Below, piece by piece: positions 59,796-64,000 of a stretch of DNA of 64,000 nucleotides. The position numbers and the translations under genes were made by a program. The first letter of the stretch is position 1. Every line of letters starts with the position of its first letter. The stretch is from NCBI GenBank assembly GCA_033980235.1, contig CM067062.1:13411991-13475990 (forward strand), in the 5' to 3' direction. Below the pieces are notes generated by a model. That model saw only the letters and a program-made list of their open reading frames with translations. It was not told where the DNA came from and ran no database searches. This DNA is from Diadema setosum (lineage: Eukaryota > Echinodermata > Echinoidea > Diadematoida > Diadematidae).

Positions 59796-62434
59796 TAGCT
59801 GCATGTTTGTTTAACGGCACTCTAGCAAGTGTATTCCACAAAACATCCTGTCATATTAATCTAAGTTCAGCTTCTTCACAAGTATTTTTTTTTTCAATGC
59901 AATGCTACATATTCAATTCTATACTTTTTTCTACTATTATAACCCATCCTTGCTTTTGTATTGTATTGTTGTGGATTGTAATATTTCAATTTTAAAAAAC
60001 AAATTGTTTTATAAATTGTAAACTGCATTTTGATTGTTTTATTGTAATACAGGGCTCTTTGTAAAGCAGTTTTTATGCGATGAAGAGACTACCCTATTTC
60101 AAGAATATATAATAAATAAACTAACATACAATAAACTTTTCTTTGTTTATCATCTATTTTTGTTCCTCCTTGTGTTTTGTCAATAAGCTTCACAAATTTA
60201 TAACACCTTATATATATTTTCCCATTTTTCTTTTGAGGGGGGGGGGGGGGGGGGACATTTGTCCGGCAGGATTTGCGTCATGACAGAAGCACTGACAGGA
60301 AGGAATGGACAAGGGGGTGGGGGGGGGGGAGAGACAAGGAAGGAAGTATTACTAACAGGGATGCATTACTAAAACTACTATCTCCACAATCCCATTTCAA
60401 ACCAAAATAAAGCCATCAGTGATGAAACATTTATACAGCTTTACGTGCACACATTCAGAGACAATCACACACACACACACACACACACACACAAATATAA
60501 ATCATTTACACATACTGCACATACTCGAAGAGTATAATCAAATATACAAGCCCACACATAAAACACACGTGGCACATTGACAAAATAAAGTCATTTACAC
60601 ACACATGACATACACACATGTAACACAAAAATGAAGTACAATCACACACACAAAATACACACACATACACATAATACAATCACTCACACACAGACACACA
60701 CACACACACAATACATTATAGCATACAGGAAAATGAGGTAACACAGCTTATCTAACACAGCTTATCATATTAAAAGGAAATCCTTGATTACACAAGAGGA
60801 GGGAAAAAATCTGTTTGAATCCCCATTTCAAATGCTTCCACCACTCACAAAACACAGAGCATGATATAAGTCAGCATTCCACAAGAACAAGTCATTGAAA
60901 TGCAATGGCTGCATGCTGTACAACATGCAGACACTAGTCTACAAAGTATGTTGAAGATCCCATATTGTCCATATTTGAGGCAAACTATCATTATAAATCA
61001 ATACAATGCTGCATAATGTAAGTTCTCTCATATTTCAGTGTGATTTTTTTTAATATTCTGTTTGTTACTAGACAGCTGGATTATTTTTATTCTATCACTT
61101 TAATATTCACCCATACCTAGCAAATGAACAACTTGTATACAAGAACATGAGTGTTACTTGATGATGCATAATAGGACACTGCCGTGTCATATTTCACCTT
61201 TTAATTTTTGAAACAGGGACTATGTTTATACAATATTCTTAGACAATGATAAGCCTATAGACTAGAGGCTTTAAAAAAATCCTATTTTCTTTTCTCACAA
61301 TCAACCGAGAAGCTGTCTTTAAAGCTCCTTTGTTCTATACACAGTATGTACATGAAAAGTTATTCCATGCAGTTAATCTTCAACCATGCCACATGCACAC
61401 TACTGAAAAAGCTCTTAGTTTCTGTGAGGGTTTAATTTTCACAAATTTTGTAAATCATCGTTGCACCATAAATTTAACAAAACATTAAAATATTGCCACC
61501 TGATCTTGATCAAGTAAAGTTTCGGAGTAAATGGGCAGGAATAAGTGCACTTACGATAGCCTCTGTGTCAAATTATGAAAACAACATCTCAAAAAAATGT
61601 CTGTGAACTCCTCACTTGCAAAAATATTTGTTCATGTGAAAATAACCGCTTTTACAAGTCCTTATGCCTACTCATGACTCAGATACATCGTAGTTATCGA
61701 TCTTCATCGGTAGATCTGCTTCCCCACACCTCTCCAGTAAGCTCTCAAATCTCTTTGTTTCTGTTTCCCTTTCATATCTACTATCATCTCCCACCTTCTT
61801 TCTCCTTGCCAATGTTTGTTTTAATCTTCCTTTCTGTCTCTGTGCATTTATCAACTCACTTTGAATACCTGTCTACATGATAAATCATTTCTCTTCTTCC
61901 GGTTAAAAGTCTCTCTCTCTCTCTCTGTCGATTCAGGTACCTGCAGCAGTCGACCTGTCTGTCTCTTGGATGTTTGTCTGTCTCTCATTAATCCGTCCCT
62001 CCCTCCCTCTCTCTCGCTCAGGCTCGTTAAAACCTGCAGAACACGTCCCTCAAGGCTACACCAGAGACACACTCCCCAGCAGGTTTTTTTTCCAAGATGA
62101 AGGAAAACATCCTCCATCCTAATTAGAGCTTACCCAATCAACTCTCCCTGAGCCAGAGTAATAACAAGAGACTGCCATGTGTACACACTCTTCATCTGAC
62201 ATCCCACATATCAAACAAAAAATTTTGAAATGATAATAACTAGAAAAACACTCAGAGAGCACAGAACTCTGCCAAGCAGCTCATTTCCAACCATACACAC
62301 ATGTTGAAAATCGCCCAATTTCCCTACAGCTGCATTCACTTATAATACAAAATAGCGAGATAACGATTGTGATCCACATCTCGAGATTTGCATACTGTGA
62401 ATCCCACTAATGATAAAGAAGCCTGTGCTATCTA
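59796..62434. other. Non-coding DNA with simple repeats
   Basis: A G-run (60237-60254), another at about 60319-60329, CA tracts (60468-60494, 60590-60720) and CT-rich tracts (61911-61926, 62001-62020). No gene was recognised. The Cys/Ser-rich frames at 61575-62117 come from the pyrimidine tracts. Confidence 0.5.
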
Positions 62435-63197
62435 GGCTGCATTCATGCGAAACTAGAATTGCGTTTCTAAACGCGTTTTCATGCGATTTTTCCATTTAAA
62501 TGCGTTTCAAAATGCCGATCTGAAACACGGAAAAAAGGGTGTTTTGAATCATGATTCTGCCAGAATCACAATCGCAGAAACCGCATGAACGCAACCGTGA
62601 TTTCAATCATGATTCTGGACGTCATTGTGCATTGTGCGCATGCGTGTCTCCTGGGGTATCCCACAGTTTCTGGTTCTGCTGGCGTGCTTGTGTACGTCTT
62701 ATGAATCGTGTGTTTCTGTACCATACCTGCACTAGTTTACATCAACGCCATACACCGATTCTATGCTAGTATCTAGCTGTTTATTATAATAATACATGTA
62801 ATTACTCTCCGATTGAGTTGATAATATAATGGCTGCAGCTGTGTCTACCAAGGGAAACAATTGGAGAGACAAAGAATTAAGATTATTCCACGATCTGTGG
62901 ACAGAGCCTGAATGCCACAGCTTATTGGAAGGTATTCACCGAAATAAAAACGTAAAGGCCTACAATAAACTGACTGATCAGTTGGCAGAAGGATTTTAAC
63001 AGGAGGTCAGGCTCGAGTTGCAGAGACAAGGTCAAACTGCGCAGTGCGCTGCGCAATGGCAAAGGATGAGCTGAGCCGGAATCAGCATTGCGCAAGCCCG
63101 CACGAACGCTCTTCCGCGGAGACCGTGATTTGAAACGCCATTTTGAATCATGATTCGTGTTTGTGATTCTGGCAACGAAATTCGCATGAACGCGCCC
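62435..63197 (+). mobile_element. Harbinger-like element with Myb-like gene remnant, CTA target duplication (763 bp)
   Basis: The left end GGCTGCATTCATGCGAAACT and the reverse of the right end GGGCGCGTTCATGCGAATTT are alike. CTA flanks both sides (62432-62434, 63198-63200). Subterminal blocks TTGAATCATGATTCTG and TTGAATCATGATTCG recur near both ends. The 3-bp duplication, G-rich ends and Myb-like gene all fit PIF/Harbinger. No DDE transposase is present. Confidence 0.75.
62829..62999 (+). pseudogene. Myb/SANT-like DNA-binding protein of a Harbinger element, truncated
   Basis: The frame codes for 56 residues, ATG to TAA. From residue 12 it reads WRDKELRLFHDLW, then LLEGIHRNKNVKAYNKLTDQ and LAEGF. 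The spaced Trp, the LLEG..RN..V core and the GF end match the trihelix Myb-like domain of the accessory protein encoded by PIF/Harbinger transposons. In that family a third helix with a C-R-x-K-x-K motif follows; here CRDKVK is encoded at 63019-63036 but in another frame. A one-base frame change after GF therefore broke the gene. In intact elements the protein helps carry the transposase to the nucleus and to the element's DNA. Confidence 0.7.
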
Positions 63198-63321
63198 CTA
63201 GTAACACATCAGCTTCCTGCATGCTGCATGGTGCCTCAAGCAGAGCAAGCACTTTATTGCGCCTATGTAAACCTTGAAATAAGCGCAGCCTGAACTTCAG
63301 AGTTCATTGACCCTAGTTGTC

Positions 63322-63480
63322 AAAAGACAAAAACTCCTTCAAAAATTCATTAAAAATTCCCGCATCACTATCAAAATTCAATCATTTGTTCCTTGTGACA
63401 TTATCAACTTTTCCTGCAAGTTACATCTAAATCCGTTCACAACTTTTTGAGTTATTTTGCAAACAGACAAGGCACTGCCC
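63322..63480 (-). repeat. Dispersed repeat, copy 2 of the 20490 family
   Basis: The reverse complement has GTCTGTTTGCAAAATAACTC, AAAAAGTTGTGAACGGATTT, AGTTGATAATGTCACAAGGA and TTTTGATAGTGATGCGGGAA, in the order of 20510-20640. Confidence 0.65.
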
Positions 63481-63499
63481 TTGTAACCCAATGTGATTG

Positions 63500-64000
63500 G
63501 TAGTTAATTTTGGCAATGATGTTATGCACATAGTTTGGCAGTGAGTCATCCAGGATTCCTGGAATTTGGACTTGCTAGTATGTTCAGGTGTGTGGCCCCA
63601 GGTTGGAGAAAATTACAGAATGTACTAGAAAGGGGTGAATGGATAGTATATATAAGCTGGAGAAATTCTGCAGTAGGCAGAGTACCCAACACCTCTGCTC
63701 TGAGAGTTACGTCACTTCTGGCTCTGAAGCGACTTGTTATAGTCAGTCCTGTGTTACCTGCTGACCTGCTATACAAACTGTGTTTGTGAAGATAAGGCCT
63801 GGGAGACATTTTGCCTGCAGAGAATCAATTTGCCTACACTGGAGATAGACTCCATATTTTAGTATCAACGGACATTATTACGGCAAAGCTGTGACGGGCT
63901 GGATTCCTTGCTGGACAATAAAAAGTGAATCATCATTCAACGCCTCGACTGGACGTGGTCGTCATAACGTTTAGATTACTGCACGTTTCGCTGTGGACAT
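63500..64000 (+). other. Possible LTR promoter region at the window edge
   Basis: TATATATAAG at 63646-63655 is followed about 270 bp later by GGACAATAAAAAGTGA, a poly(A)-like signal. TATA and AATAAA in this spacing, with little coding content, suggest the R-U5 part of an LTR whose element would continue right of the window. Ends and target duplication cannot be seen. Confidence 0.3.

Noticed and set aside
61575..62117. Ser/Leu- and Arg/Glu-rich frames on both strands
   Set aside because: They arise from CT/GA-rich simple sequence.
1..64000. tRNA, rRNA and CRISPR-like arrays
   Set aside because: No tRNA B-box in a cloverleaf context, no rRNA-like stretch and no regularly spaced identical repeats were seen.

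Overview
The window is animal nuclear DNA: AT-rich, with long introns, GT-AG splice junctions and dense small transposons. A sea urchin or a close relative is my inference. It rests on recalled similarity of several repeat families (TTAA-bounded elements and the TACTGTAAAAC inverted-repeat family) to echinoderm DNA, on an echinoderm-like BEL/Pao retrotransposon, and on two conserved metazoan genes. I could not test this by search.

Both host genes are on the minus strand. The left edge holds the first coding exon of mitochondrial proline dehydrogenase (PRODH, 1207-1608); the rest of that gene lies left of the window. Five exons of a TBC1D10-type Rab GTPase-activating protein follow (34966-35187, 23127-23267, 17597-17711, 16786-16940, 14003-15553). 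They join without a phase break into the catalytic domain, with both finger residues, and a long lysine-rich tail ending in a PDZ-ligand-like TTV. The exons for the N-terminus and the start of the TBC domain were not found; they may lie right of position 64000, with a first intron full of transposons.

The rest is mobile DNA. A BEL/Pao LTR retrotransposon (47184-55638, minus strand) has LTRs about 98% alike but a pol broken by point stops and frame changes. A 3.3-kb element with 52-bp inverted termini and TAA target duplications (37763-41067) has no recognisable transposase. Two Harbinger-like elements are at 31423-32130 and 62435-63197; the second keeps a broken Myb-like gene. Many MITEs cover the introns and intergenic DNA, including about ten TACTGTAAAAC copies, pairs of TTAA-bounded families and a 46-bp hAT-like remnant. 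A non-LTR endonuclease fragment sits inside a TTAA element near 3.5 kb, and a possible LTR begins at the right edge.

No tRNA, rRNA or CRISPR array was seen. The two host genes show no evident functional link. The most distinctive items are the 3.3-kb element, the hairpins at 59715-59795 and 59271-59616, the duplicated splice-site region beside the TBC exon, and the repeated polybasic tail of the TBC protein.
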